Shown: positions 1 to 8,061 of the stretch, piece by piece
How the letters are laid out: each line of letters starts with the position of its first letter
Numbering within the stretch: the stretch's first letter is position 1
Assembly: GCF_052115485.1 (NCBI RefSeq)
Contig: NZ_JBFRGU010000004.1
Coordinates: 62,001-126,000, forward strand
DNA from: Microvirga sp052115485
GTDB taxonomy: Bacteria > Pseudomonadota > Alphaproteobacteria > Rhizobiales > Beijerinckiaceae
Length of the DNA stretch: 64,000 bases
Direction: 5' to 3'
Made by a program: the position numbers and the translations under genes
The notes under the pieces: model-generated
Databases searched by the model: none
The model's input: the letters and a program-made list of their open reading frames with translations, nothing else
Told to the model about the DNA's origin: nothing

Positions 1-474
1 GACCTCACGGAAGGCGATTTTCGCGAGAATTTTGACATCAATACGGTTGGTACGTTCATCGTCGCACAGGAAGGCGCGCGGCGTATGCGGAACGGCGGGC
101 GCATCGTCAACATTGCGTCTCGGTCTTTTGCAGGCGCGCCGCAAATGGCGCATTACGTCGCCTCCAAGACGGCGGTCGTCGGATTGACGCGCGCGATGGC
201 GATCGACCTCTCGCCGCGCGATATCCGGGTCAATGCAGTCGCGCCCGGTGTCGTCGACACTGACATGCTTCACTACATGACGCCCGAGCGTCAACAAGTC
301 ATGCTCAGTCTCCAACTGCTCGGCCGCATCGGTCAGCCGGAGGACATCGCGCGAGCAGTGTCCTTCCTGGCTTCACGAGAGAACCGCTACATCACCGGGC
401 AAGTTCTCATTGTCGACGGCGGGCGCTCGCTCGGCCAGGGCCAACTCCCGCCTGAGGAATCTCTCTATGCCTGA
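1..474 (+). CDS. Short-chain dehydrogenase/reductase (SDR), 5' end outside window
   Basis: NAD(P)-dependent oxidoreductase of the classical SDR family; about 157 C-terminal residues are present and the frame is open from base 1, so the Rossmann glycine motif lies upstream of the window. Visible are the catalytic Ser region (NIASRSF), the YxxxK pair in HYVASKTAVVG, the conserved VAPG loop and a C-terminal VDGGRSLG. It resembles the SDR at 6499-7233 more than the two at 4914 and 5709: both have TPERQQ and GQPEDIA. Its stop overlaps the acyl-CoA dehydrogenase start by 8 bases, so the two are co-translated. The substrate is probably a hydroxyacyl-CoA or related alcohol of the island's pathway; this is inference from context. 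Confidence 0.9.
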   Translation, partial: DLTEGDFRENFDINTVGTFIVAQEGARRMRNGGRIVNIASRSFAGAPQMAHYVASKTAVVGLTRAMAIDLSPRDIRVNAVAPGVVDTDMLHYMTPERQQVMLSLQLLGRIGQPEDIARAVSFLASRENRYITGQVLIVDGGRSLGQGQLPPEESLYA

Positions 475-1630
475 ACTATCCGAAGAACGCCGCATGATTC
501 AGGAATCGGCTCGGGAGTTCACACGCTCACGCGTGCGCCCTCTTGCCGACAAGCTCGACCCTGTGAAGGGTGAAATGCCGCGCGATCTGATCGATGAAAT
601 GGCCGAGCTCGGCTATTTCGGTATCTTGATCCCTGAGGAATATGGCGGTCTGGGTCTTGGCGCGCTCGAATATTGCCTGGTTGCAGAGGAGCTCGCTCGC
701 GGCTGGATGAGCGTAGCGAGCATGATCGCGCGCGGCAACGCGTTGATCGGATCTCTGAAGTCGATGACGCCGGAGCAGAAGAAAGTCTACTTGCCACGGA
801 TGGCGCGGGGAGAGTTTCTCGGGGCTTTCGCGCTCTCGGAGCCGAATGCCGGCTCCGACGTCGCCAACATTTCGTGCCGCGCCAAGCGTGTCGGAGACGA
901 ATGGGAGATCACGGGCAACAAATATTGGTGCACGTTCGCAGATGGAGCGGATTTCATCCTCGTTTTTGCCCGCACGGATCCCACGATCGATCCGAAGGCT
1001 CGGCATCGCGGAATTTCCGCCTTCATGGTGGAAAAGCCGCGTGGTCAATTGCCAGAGGGCGTCTCGGGCAACCCGATCCCCAAGATCGGCTATTACGGTT
1101 GGACGACTTGGGAATTAGCGTTCGATGACTGTCGGGTCCCCGCGGAGAACATGATCGGCGAGGAGGGCAGGGCCTTCTATCTCGCCACGGCAGGTCTGGA
1201 GACGGCGCGTGCTCACACGGCTGCGCGATCGATCGGTTTGGCGCAGGCGGGGCTCGAAGACGCGATTCAGTTCTCCAAAGAGCGTCGTCAGTTCGACAAG
1301 ACGATCGCGTCTTTCCAGGCGATCCGATTCAAGATCGCGACGATGGCGACAGAAATCGAAGCTGCGCGTTCGCTGATGCATGCTGTCTGCGAAAAGATCG
1401 ACCAGGGCGTTCGCTGCGACAAGGAGGCATCGATGGTGAAGCTCTTCGCATCCGAGATGTCGGAGCGCGTCACCAGCGAGGCGCTGCAGATCCATGGCGG
1501 CGGTGGCTACACGACGCTCAATGCCGTCGAGCGGCATTGGCGTGATGCGCGCTTGACCAAGATCTTCGAAGGGACGTCCGAGATCCAGATGCGCATCATC
1601 TCGGATCACATCCTCGGTCGAGATACCTGA
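467..1630 (+). CDS. Acyl-CoA dehydrogenase
   Basis: FAD-dependent acyl-CoA dehydrogenase of 387 residues, introducing an alpha-beta double bond into an acyl-CoA and passing electrons to ETF. The order is the usual one: N-terminal helical domain, middle beta domain with the flavin-contacting FALSEPNAGSD stretch, then the C-terminal helical domain with QAIRFKIATM and IHGGGGY. The catalytic base is probably Glu368 in FEGTSEIQ. I chose ATG 467 because TGAGGAA lies 7 bases upstream; a longer frame from 410 would run deep into the SDR. At this length it is not a methylsuccinyl-CoA dehydrogenase, which is much longer. It is the last gene of its operon; the TetR gene converges on it from the right. 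Confidence 0.93.
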   Translation: MPELSEERRMIQESAREFTRSRVRPLADKLDPVKGEMPRDLIDEMAELGYFGILIPEEYGGLGLGALEYCLVAEELARGWMSVASMIARGNALIGSLKSMTPEQKKVYLPRMARGEFLGAFALSEPNAGSDVANISCRAKRVGDEWEITGNKYWCTFADGADFILVFARTDPTIDPKARHRGISAFMVEKPRGQLPEGVSGNPIPKIGYYGWTTWELAFDDCRVPAENMIGEEGRAFYLATAGLETARAHTAARSIGLAQAGLEDAIQFSKERRQFDKTIASFQAIRFKIATMATEIEAARSLMHAVCEKIDQGVRCDKEASMVKLFASEMSERVTSEALQIHGGGGYTTLNAVERHWRDARLTKIFEGTSEIQMRIISDHILGRDT

Positions 1631-1671
1631 CGCGCCCGTGACCTAAAACGGCTCCGCGGCCACTCTCACAG

Positions 1672-2352
1672 TCACAGGGCGCGGATGCGCGGAGTGCGGG
1701 GCGCTGCTTTCTGCTTGGATGGGGGCGGTGCCTTAGTCGTCGCCATCATTCCTGCATCGATGACGAGGCCATCGATCACGACGCCGGAGAATGTGCGGGC
1801 CACTTCATCGATGCTGCGGCCACCGGGTTTGAACCACTCGACGGTCCAGTTCAGCGCGCCGAGAATGAACAGACGAGCGAGTGAGAGGTCGGTGTCCGAC
1901 CGGAATTCTCCGCGCTTCTGAGCGTCCACGAGAATGCTCTGCCACATGGTGGCATAGGAGCTTCTGAGCCGCTGGTTCTTTTCCCGGATCGGCTTGGGAA
2001 CTTGGCCGAACACGCGCCTGGTCGCCAATGTGTAATCGCCATTGTCGATGATCGCCGAAAGGTGGGCGCGAATCGCGGTCTCCACCCGCTGTCGGCCTGA
2101 CGCATCGGAAGGCAGCGCGTCGAGAGCGGCCTTGACCGTTTCAATGACCGCATGGATGCCGAGATCGAGAACCGCGCTGATGAGCTCGTCTTTCGACTCG
2201 TAATGATAATAGATGCTTCCGGCTTTGAGTTCGGCCTCGTCGGCGATCATCCGCATCGTCGTCCCGGCATAGCCGTTATCACGAAATATCTTGGCCGCGG
2301 CATCGAGAACCCGCTTCTGGGAAATGGCCGACTTGGCCAGCTTTTTTGTCAT
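1672..2352 (-). CDS. TetR/AcrR-family transcriptional regulator
   Basis: A 226-residue TetR-type repressor. The N-terminal HTH runs over about residues 10-60 (RVLDAAAKIFRDNGYAGTT, then GSIYYHYESKDEL), followed by an all-helical ligand-binding domain and a basic tail. It is transcribed away from the crotonase/ligase operon that starts at 2523. The 170-base gap between them holds the palindrome CTAACTAGTGTTAG. The same arms occur upstream of the enoyl-CoA hydratase and lyase genes at 13 kb. The likely role is an acyl-CoA-responsive local repressor of the catabolic island; the effector is unknown. Confidence 0.92.
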   Translation of the reverse strand: MTKKLAKSAISQKRVLDAAAKIFRDNGYAGTTMRMIADEAELKAGSIYYHYESKDELISAVLDLGIHAVIETVKAALDALPSDASGRQRVETAIRAHLSAIIDNGDYTLATRRVFGQVPKPIREKNQRLRSSYATMWQSILVDAQKRGEFRSDTDLSLARLFILGALNWTVEWFKPGGRSIDEVARTFSGVVIDGLVIDAGMMATTKAPPPSKQKAAPRTPRIRAL

Positions 2353-2454
2353 TCCGCTTCTCTAGTTCGCTCGTGCCTGTAGGTTTGTATCATTATAAGC
2401 GGCAAATTGATTCAAGGGAATGGTTTCGAACGCACATCAGAATTTGTCAGTTTT

Positions 2455-2468
2455 CTAACTAGTGTTAG
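2455..2468. promoter_or_regulatory. Palindromic operator CTAAC-TAGT-GTTAG (site 1)
   Basis: A perfect inverted repeat with 5-base arms and a 4-base centre, between the divergent TetR (2352) and crotonase (2523) genes. A possible -35 TTGTCA at 2444-2449 precedes it, so bound protein would sit over the promoter spacer. The same arms recur at 13067-13080 and, with one mismatch, at 12177-12190. Assignment to the TetR protein is inference. Confidence 0.6.
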
Positions 2469-2522
2469 GTTTTTAATTGGTGTAGCCTCCTCTGAAATGC
2501 CGATAAGCGCAGGGAGGAGCCG

Positions 2523-3299
2523 GTGGAGATCGTCGAAATCGAACGGCACGAAAGCGGAATAGTGCGTCTCGTCATGAAACATGAGGCGGCCCGCAACGCC
2601 ATGGGAGAGGAGCTCAGGGGCACACTTCTACCTGCCTTTACCGAGCTTCTAAGCGACACCAAAACTCGTGTGATAATCATCGCTTCGGCGCTGAAGGATT
2701 TTTCTGTCGGCGGTGATCTGTCGAAGATGGACACGCTTGGCGATCCAGAGGCCGGGCGTCGGCGAATGCTCTCGGCGCATCGTCTCGCCCGCCTGCTCCT
2801 TTCGGCCGACAAGCCTCTCATAGCGGAAGTCCGAGGACACGCGGTCGGCGCCGGCGCCGGCCTCGCACTGGCCTGCGACACGATCGTCATGGGCGAGAAT
2901 GCCAGCATGGGTTTTCCATTCCCACGCATTGGCCTCACACCGGATTTCGGCATCGCCTATACCTTGCCGCAGCGCATCGGTTTCGCGAAGGCAAGACAGG
3001 CTCTTCTCTACGCTCGCAACTTCAAAGGCGCGGACGCGCTCACAATTGGACTGGCGGACGATGTCGTCCCCGACGAATCTGTTGCAGTAAAGGCGATGGA
3101 AAGGGCGCGTGAGATCGCGGCACTCCCCTCCTTCGCAACCGCGCTGACGAAGCGCATGATGGAGTGCTCGGACGACCCTGTCGCCGTATTGGATTTCGAG
3201 GCGATGGCCCAGCCGCTCTGCTTTGCCAGTAATGATTTTCGCGAGGGTCTTTCGGCCTTTCGTGAAAAGCGCAAGCCGAATTTCGGCCCTGTAGAGTAA
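2523..3299 (+). CDS. Enoyl-CoA hydratase/isomerase (PaaG-like crotonase)
   Basis: Crotonase-fold protein of 258 residues that starts with GTG behind a GGAGGAG ribosome site. The oxyanion-hole regions are visible as SVGGDLSKM and GHAVGAGAGLALA. Where classical hydratases carry Glu in a PEV motif, this protein has FPRIGLTPDFG, the pattern of PaaG-like isomerases whose acid/base is the Asp of the PD pair. It is therefore more likely a delta-isomerase, or a hydratase with altered chemistry, than a simple enoyl-CoA hydratase. It is first in a rightward operon with the acyl-CoA ligase (23-base gap) and three SDRs, behind operator site 1. Confidence 0.88.
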   Translation: MEIVEIERHESGIVRLVMKHEAARNAMGEELRGTLLPAFTELLSDTKTRVIIIASALKDFSVGGDLSKMDTLGDPEAGRRRMLSAHRLARLLLSADKPLIAEVRGHAVGAGAGLALACDTIVMGENASMGFPFPRIGLTPDFGIAYTLPQRIGFAKARQALLYARNFKGADALTIGLADDVVPDESVAVKAMERAREIAALPSFATALTKRMMECSDDPVAVLDFEAMAQPLCFASNDFREGLSAFREKRKPNFGPVE

Positions 3300-3322
3300 G
3301 CGCTCAAAGAAGGACAGAGTCG

Positions 3323-4867
3323 ATGACGGTGCCGCAGACGCTTGCCGACATGCTTGACAACAATGCCTGGAAGTATCCCGACGAGACGGCGTTCGTCTGG
3401 AACGACAAGCGCATTACCCATTCTCAGTTTCATGGGCGCGTAAGCCGTCTCGCGAACGCTCTGCGTCGGCTCGGCTTGAAACGTCAAGATCGAGTCGGCA
3501 TCCTCAGCCAGAATTCGCTCGCGTTTCAAGAGATCTATGGCTCTTGCGAGATCTCCGGCTTCATCTGCGCGACAATCAATTGGCGTCTCGCGCCACCAGA
3601 GATGGTCTACATCATCAACGACAGCGCGCCGAAGGTCCTGATTTTCGAAGCGGCCTATGCCGATATCGTCGCCGCTATGAAAGCGCAGCTGACGACGATC
3701 GAGAATTATATATGCATCGATGGGGGCACCGATTTCGCGTCGGATTACGAAGAGGTGTTGGCCTTAGGCGATGCGTCTGGAGTTCCGTTTCGTCCCTCAC
3801 CGGACGACGTGGCTTTTCTGATCTACACGAGCGGCACCACCGGTCGGCCCAAAGGGGTGATGCTGTCGCAGGCGGGCGAAGTGGCTGCTGCCGAAATCCT
3901 TGGCTCCGACCAGCGTAACTCGCCAGCCGACCGCCTGCTCATCATGATGCCGCTTTTCCACATCGGTGCAAAGATCATCCAGCTCGCGCAGCATTGGCGT
4001 GGCGGTACCGTCGTCATCCAGAAAGGATTTGAAGCGCAGGCAATTCTCAGCGCGATCGAGAAAGAGAGAATCACGGTCACGCACATGGCGCCGACCATGA
4101 TTCAATCCCTCCTGGACTCCCCGCATATGGGCACGACGGATACATCGAGCCTGCGCATGATCGTCTATGCCGCGGCGCCTATGCCGATCCCCGTCCTGAA
4201 GCGGGGCCTGAAGCTCCTCGGGCCCGTGTTTCAGCAGCAATTCGGCCAAACGGAGGGCATCGGCACGACATTGCTTGCCCATCAACACAGGCCGGACGGT
4301 ACCGACCGTGACCGCGAGATCTTGACGTCGGTCGGGCAGGCCTCGCCGCGCGTCAATGTCCGCATCGTCGATGAGAATGGTGAAGACGTGCCGACGGGAA
4401 GTGTCGGGGAGATCCTGCTCACGAGCCCTGGCGTCATGAAGGGTTATTGGAACAACACTGTCGCGACGCTGGAAACGCTGCGCGACGGGTGGGTGCATAC
4501 CGGCGATGTGGGAAAGCTCGACGACGAGGGCTTTCTCTACCTCGTTGACCGCAAGAAGGACATGATCATCTCCGGCGGCGAGAACATCTATTCCCGCGAA
4601 GTCGAGGAGGCGATCGTCTCTCACCATGCCGTGTCCGAGGTCGCAGTAATCGGCGTGCCCGATGAGAAATGGGGCGAGGCGGTGATGGCCGTCGTGGTGG
4701 TCAAACCCGGTGCGTCGACAACCTCTGAAGAAATTGTCGATCACTGCCGGACGCAAATCGCGAGCTACAAGAAGCCACGCCATGTGACCTTCGTCGACGA
4801 GATCGTGAAGCTTCCCAGCGGCAAGATCGACAAGGTCAGGCTGCGTCGGATCCATGGCCCAGGCTGA
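3323..4867 (+). CDS. AMP-dependent acyl-CoA synthetase (ligase)
   Basis: ANL-superfamily adenylating enzyme of 514 residues, forming an acyl-AMP from a carboxylic acid and ATP and then the CoA thioester. The phosphate-binding motif is YTSGTTGRPKGV; the adenine-binding region has QQFGQTEG. The hinge is YLVDRKKDMIISGGENIY, and the catalytic Lys sits in LPSGKIDKVRLR near the C-terminus. This is the medium/long-chain fatty acid-CoA ligase subgroup. As the only ligase in the island it probably performs substrate activation. A ribosome site AAGGACA precedes ATG 3323. Confidence 0.92.
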   Translation: MTVPQTLADMLDNNAWKYPDETAFVWNDKRITHSQFHGRVSRLANALRRLGLKRQDRVGILSQNSLAFQEIYGSCEISGFICATINWRLAPPEMVYIINDSAPKVLIFEAAYADIVAAMKAQLTTIENYICIDGGTDFASDYEEVLALGDASGVPFRPSPDDVAFLIYTSGTTGRPKGVMLSQAGEVAAAEILGSDQRNSPADRLLIMMPLFHIGAKIIQLAQHWRGGTVVIQKGFEAQAILSAIEKERITVTHMAPTMIQSLLDSPHMGTTDTSSLRMIVYAAAPMPIPVLKRGLKLLGPVFQQQFGQTEGIGTTLLAHQHRPDGTDRDREILTSVGQASPRVNVRIVDENGEDVPTGSVGEILLTSPGVMKGYWNNTVATLETLRDGWVHTGDVGKLDDEGFLYLVDRKKDMIISGGENIYSREVEEAIVSHHAVSEVAVIGVPDEKWGEAVMAVVVVKPGASTTSEEIVDHCRTQIASYKKPRHVTFVDEIVKLPSGKIDKVRLRRIHGPG

Positions 4868-4913
4868 ACCATCGCTGTTGCAAACGCCACCGACGTAGCA
4901 AGGAGGATTGAGG

Positions 4914-5699
4914 ATGCTTGAACTGTTTTCCCTGAAAGGGAAGGTTGCCGTCATTACAGGAGCGAGCCGCGGGCTCGGCAAACCGATGGCCAAGGGCCTC
5001 GCCGCCGCTGGCGCGCATGTCGTGCTGATAGCGCGTGACGAAGAAAAACTCAAAGCGGTGCGCGACGAGATTGCCGCCGCTGGCGGAAAAGCGACAGTGC
5101 TGGCGGTCGATCTCACCGACGAGGAAGCCATTCGCGCCGGGATCCGACACATCGGCAATGACCTCGGACGCATCGACATCTGTGTCAACAATGCCGGCAT
5201 CATCAACTGGCAACCAATTCTCGACAGCGATGTCGAGGATTTCGAGCGCATCATGGAAACCAATGTGAAGGCGACCTTCATCCTGTCGCAGGAATGCGCG
5301 GCCTTCATGCGCGCCGGAGGCCGTGGCGGCCGCATTGTCAACATCGGCTCCGTTCTCTCGACGATCGGACGGGCGAAGCTGCATGCCTATTGCGCCAGCA
5401 AGTCCGCGATCGTCGGGCTCACGCGATCGCTCGCCGCCGAGCTCGGTCGCGAGAACATTACCGCCAATGTGATCGCGCCGGGTTATTTCGTCTCGGATAT
5501 CAATGCCAGCCTGACGTCGCGACCCGGGTATATGGAGGCTGTCAGCGGCGTCACGCCGATGGAGCGTTGGGGCAAGCCGGAGGAGCTCGTCGGGACACTC
5601 GTCTACCTCGCATCGGATGCCTCGAGTTTTGTGACCGGCCAGGTGATTCATGTCGACGGCGGGATCGAGGCGACATTCACCTTTCAGCTCGCAGCCTGA
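4914..5699 (+). CDS. Short-chain dehydrogenase/reductase (SDR)
   Basis: Classical SDR of 261 residues. The cofactor motif is TGASRGLG near residue 20, then NNAG, the catalytic Ser in NIGSVLS, and Y-C-A-S-K for YxxxK. An AGGAGG site at 4901-4906 is well spaced for ATG 4914; a TTG two codons earlier is less likely. It is a close paralogue of the next gene: both have the RPGY...VSG...RWG.PEE series near the C-terminus and end in a long VDGG tail. A role as a 3-hydroxyacyl-CoA dehydrogenase or a ketoreductase is inferred from the operon. Confidence 0.9.
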   Translation: MLELFSLKGKVAVITGASRGLGKPMAKGLAAAGAHVVLIARDEEKLKAVRDEIAAAGGKATVLAVDLTDEEAIRAGIRHIGNDLGRIDICVNNAGIINWQPILDSDVEDFERIMETNVKATFILSQECAAFMRAGGRGGRIVNIGSVLSTIGRAKLHAYCASKSAIVGLTRSLAAELGRENITANVIAPGYFVSDINASLTSRPGYMEAVSGVTPMERWGKPEELVGTLVYLASDASSFVTGQVIHVDGGIEATFTFQLAA

Positions 5700-5708
5700 G
5701 GAACCGAC

Positions 5709-6491
5709 ATGACCGAACGCTTTTCGCTCAAAGGGCAGGTTGCCGTCGTGACTGGAGCCTCGCGCGGCCTCGGATACGAAATGGCGCGTGCCGTCGCTGA
5801 ATCCGGTGCCCGCGTTTACATGACCGCGCGAGGGAAGGAGCAGCTCGAAGAGTCGGCTTCCGCTCTGCGGGAACAAGGACTTGATGTCCGCACCAGCGCA
5901 TTTGACCTCGCCGACGGCGACCAATGTGTCGATGCCATTCGCAAGATCGGCGAAGCGGAGGGCCGCCTCGATATCCTCGTCAACAACGCGGGCATCAATG
6001 CCTGGGAGCCTTTGGCCGAGGCAAAGACATCGACGTGGGACAAGGTTATCGCCACTAACGTCCGTGGACCATATTTGCTGTGCCGGGAAGCGGCGCGGTT
6101 CATGGTTCCGAGGGGATATGGCCGTATCGTCAATGTCGGCTCGGCGCTCGCTGTCACAGGTCGTGAGAAGATCGCGGCCTATGTGTCCAGCAAGCACGGA
6201 CTCGCGGGCCTGACGCGGGCGCTAGCTGCCGAACTCGGCCCCAGTGGCGTGACCTGCAACATGATGGCACCGGGCTATTTCCTGACAGAGATCAACACGA
6301 GCATTCTTGCGCGGCCGGGCTATGAAAAGGGCGTCTCCGGCCGCATTCCGCTGGGCCGTTGGGGCGCTCCCGAAGAGGCGGGTGGTGTTGTCGCTTTCAT
6401 GGTCTCAAAGGCCTCGAGCTACATGAACGGCCACGTCCTGATGGTGGATGGCGGCCTGACAGAAACCTTCGTCCTTCCCGTGGACGCCTGA
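5709..6491 (+). CDS. Short-chain dehydrogenase/reductase (SDR)
   Basis: Classical SDR of 260 residues starting 9 bases after the preceding SDR. It has TGASRGLG, NNAGI, the catalytic Ser in NVGSALA and Y-V-S-S-K. It is paralogous to the SDR at 4914-5699, sharing RPGYEKGVSG and the RWGAPEE region, which suggests tandem duplication with divergence in substrate or cofactor. The gene sits in the middle of the operon with tight spacing on both sides. Confidence 0.9.
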   Translation: MTERFSLKGQVAVVTGASRGLGYEMARAVAESGARVYMTARGKEQLEESASALREQGLDVRTSAFDLADGDQCVDAIRKIGEAEGRLDILVNNAGINAWEPLAEAKTSTWDKVIATNVRGPYLLCREAARFMVPRGYGRIVNVGSALAVTGREKIAAYVSSKHGLAGLTRALAAELGPSGVTCNMMAPGYFLTEINTSILARPGYEKGVSGRIPLGRWGAPEEAGGVVAFMVSKASSYMNGHVLMVDGGLTETFVLPVDA

Positions 6492-6498
6492 GGAAACA

Positions 6499-7233
6499 AT
6501 GATGAGCGACAAGGAAGTGGCGCTGGTAACGGGCGCCGGACAAGGGATCGGTCTTGCGACGGTCAGGCGCCTTCTTGATGACGGTTTTCACGTCGTGATG
6601 GTGGATCGTAATGCCGAACCGCTCGCCACTGCGGGACAGGCATTGCACGAGGCCGGAAAATCGGTCGAGCATCACGCCCTGTCGATTACGGATCGCGCGG
6701 CCGTCGCGACGCTGATGAAAGCCTTGCCGAGGCTCGATGTGCTGGTCAACAACGCAGCGATCTTTTGGGATGGCAAATTCGACGCGATCACGGAGGACGA
6801 CTTCAAGGCGATGTACGAAGTCAATGTCGTCGGCACGTTCGTGATGGCGCAGGAAGCGGTGAAAGTGATGAAGCGTGGCGCACGCATCATCAATGTCGCC
6901 TCGCGTGCTTACCTCGCAGGCTATGCCCACGCTCCCTACATCACGTCGAAGGCTGGAACTGTCGGGCTGACGCGCGGGATGGCCTTCGATCTCGCGGAGA
7001 AGGGGATCTTCGTCAACGGCATCGCGCCGGGCCTGATCGAGACGGATATGTTCCGGTCGTTGACGCCCGAGCGACAGCAGGAACTTATCGCGAAGCAGCC
7101 CACGAAGACCGTCGGTCAACCTGAGGATATCGCCAACGGCATCGCATTCTTCGCCGACCCGCGAACAAAGAACGTAACCGGTCAGATCCTCACTCTCGAC
7201 GGCGGTAGGTCCATGGGTATCTCGCTCTACTGA
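6499..7233 (+). CDS. Short-chain dehydrogenase/reductase (SDR)
   Basis: Classical SDR of 244 residues with TGAGQGIG, NNAAIF, Ser in NVASRAY and Y-I-T-S-K. It closely resembles the truncated SDR at 1-474 (TPERQQ, GQPEDIA and DGGRSMG in the tail), so the island has two pairs of SDR paralogues in different operons. There are two adjacent ATG codons (6499 and 6502), either of which may start it. It is last in its operon; a strong two-way terminator follows. Confidence 0.9.
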   Translation: MMSDKEVALVTGAGQGIGLATVRRLLDDGFHVVMVDRNAEPLATAGQALHEAGKSVEHHALSITDRAAVATLMKALPRLDVLVNNAAIFWDGKFDAITEDDFKAMYEVNVVGTFVMAQEAVKVMKRGARIINVASRAYLAGYAHAPYITSKAGTVGLTRGMAFDLAEKGIFVNGIAPGLIETDMFRSLTPERQQELIAKQPTKTVGQPEDIANGIAFFADPRTKNVTGQILTLDGGRSMGISLY

Positions 7234-7251
7234 GCGTGTCGCACAGCTGAA

Positions 7252-7280
7252 AAAGGGTGGCGCTGGCAGCGCCACCCTTT
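7252..7280. terminator. Bidirectional rho-independent terminator
   Basis: A 13-base-pair stem (AAAGGGTGGCGCT / AGCGCCACCCTTT) with a 3-base loop between the convergent SDR (7233) and livF (7306). The T run is better on the minus strand (CCCTTTTT) than on the plus strand (CCCTTTCC), so it serves the liv operon best. Confidence 0.85.
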
Positions 7281-7305
7281 CCTCATTTGAAGGCACGTTA
7301 AGAAG

Positions 7306-8058
7306 TCAGGCCGCTCTGCCTGTCTCGACGCCGAGATAGAATTTCTGGATATCCTCGTTCGCCGAAAGCTCTTCCGTGCTGCCCGCCATAACAATTCGAC
7401 CGTTCTCAATGACGTAGCCGTAAGAGGCATATTTCAACGCGATCACCGCATTTTGCTCGACCAGCAGGATCGACACTTTCTTCTCGCGGTTGATCTGCGC
7501 GACGATTTCGAAAATTTCCTTCACGATCAGCGGCGCCAAGCCGAGAGATGGCTCGTCGAGCAGGATCATTTCCGGATCAGCCACCAATGCCCGTCCGATC
7601 GCCAGCATTTGCTGCTCGCCCCCGGAAAGGTATCCTGCCGCCTGGTTCCGGCGCTGCGACAGGATCGGGAAGTAGTTATAGACCTCATCGAAAGCCTCCT
7701 TGCGCGGCCGGGATTTGCGTTGCGCGAATGTCGAGGCGATGAGGTTTTCCTCAACCGTCATTTCCGAGAAGATGTGGCGTCCCTCGCGGACGTGAAAGAT
7801 GCCGCGCCGCACAATCATGTGCGGCGCGAGTTTGAGAATGTCTTGTCCACCAATCGTGATCGATCCGCGCGTCACGCGGCCGTCCTCTAGCGGCAGGAAC
7901 CCGGAAACCGCCTTCAGCGTCGTCGTTTTGCCGGCGCCGTTGGCGCCGAGAAGGGCGACGATGCTGCCCTCCGGGACACGCAGGCTCAGGTTGGTGAGCG
8001 CCTGAATGACTCCCTGATAGACGACGGCGAGATCCCGGATTTCGAGTGCGGCCGCCAT
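7306..8058 (-). CDS. livF: Branched-chain amino acid-type ABC transporter, ATP-binding protein LivF
   Basis: ATPase of 250 residues of the LivF subfamily. Walker A is GANGAGKTT near residue 38, the signature is LSGGEQQML and Walker B is MILLDEPSLGLAP. It pairs with LivG to drive the LivHM permease in the inner membrane. It starts 3 bases after the stop of the substrate-binding protein and is the last gene of the leftward operon. Liv-family importers next to CoA catabolic genes often carry aromatic, dicarboxylic or short-chain acids rather than leucine, so the name gives the family, not the substrate. Confidence 0.95.
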   Translation of the reverse strand: MAAALEIRDLAVVYQGVIQALTNLSLRVPEGSIVALLGANGAGKTTTLKAVSGFLPLEDGRVTRGSITIGGQDILKLAPHMIVRRGIFHVREGRHIFSEMTVEENLIASTFAQRKSRPRKEAFDEVYNYFPILSQRRNQAAGYLSGGEQQMLAIGRALVADPEMILLDEPSLGLAPLIVKEIFEIVAQINREKKVSILLVEQNAVIALKYASYGYVIENGRIVMAGSTEELSANEDIQKFYLGVETGRAA

Positions 8059-8061
8059 CGC

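Noticed and set aside
3797..5344. Long minus-strand frame of 515 codons over the ligase and SDR genes
   Set aside because: Product lacks any family motif and lies opposite two clear enzymes; typical of GC-rich DNA.
4836..6197. Minus-strand frame of 453 codons over the two SDRs
   Set aside because: Arises from the codon use of the SDR paralogues; no protein-like pattern.
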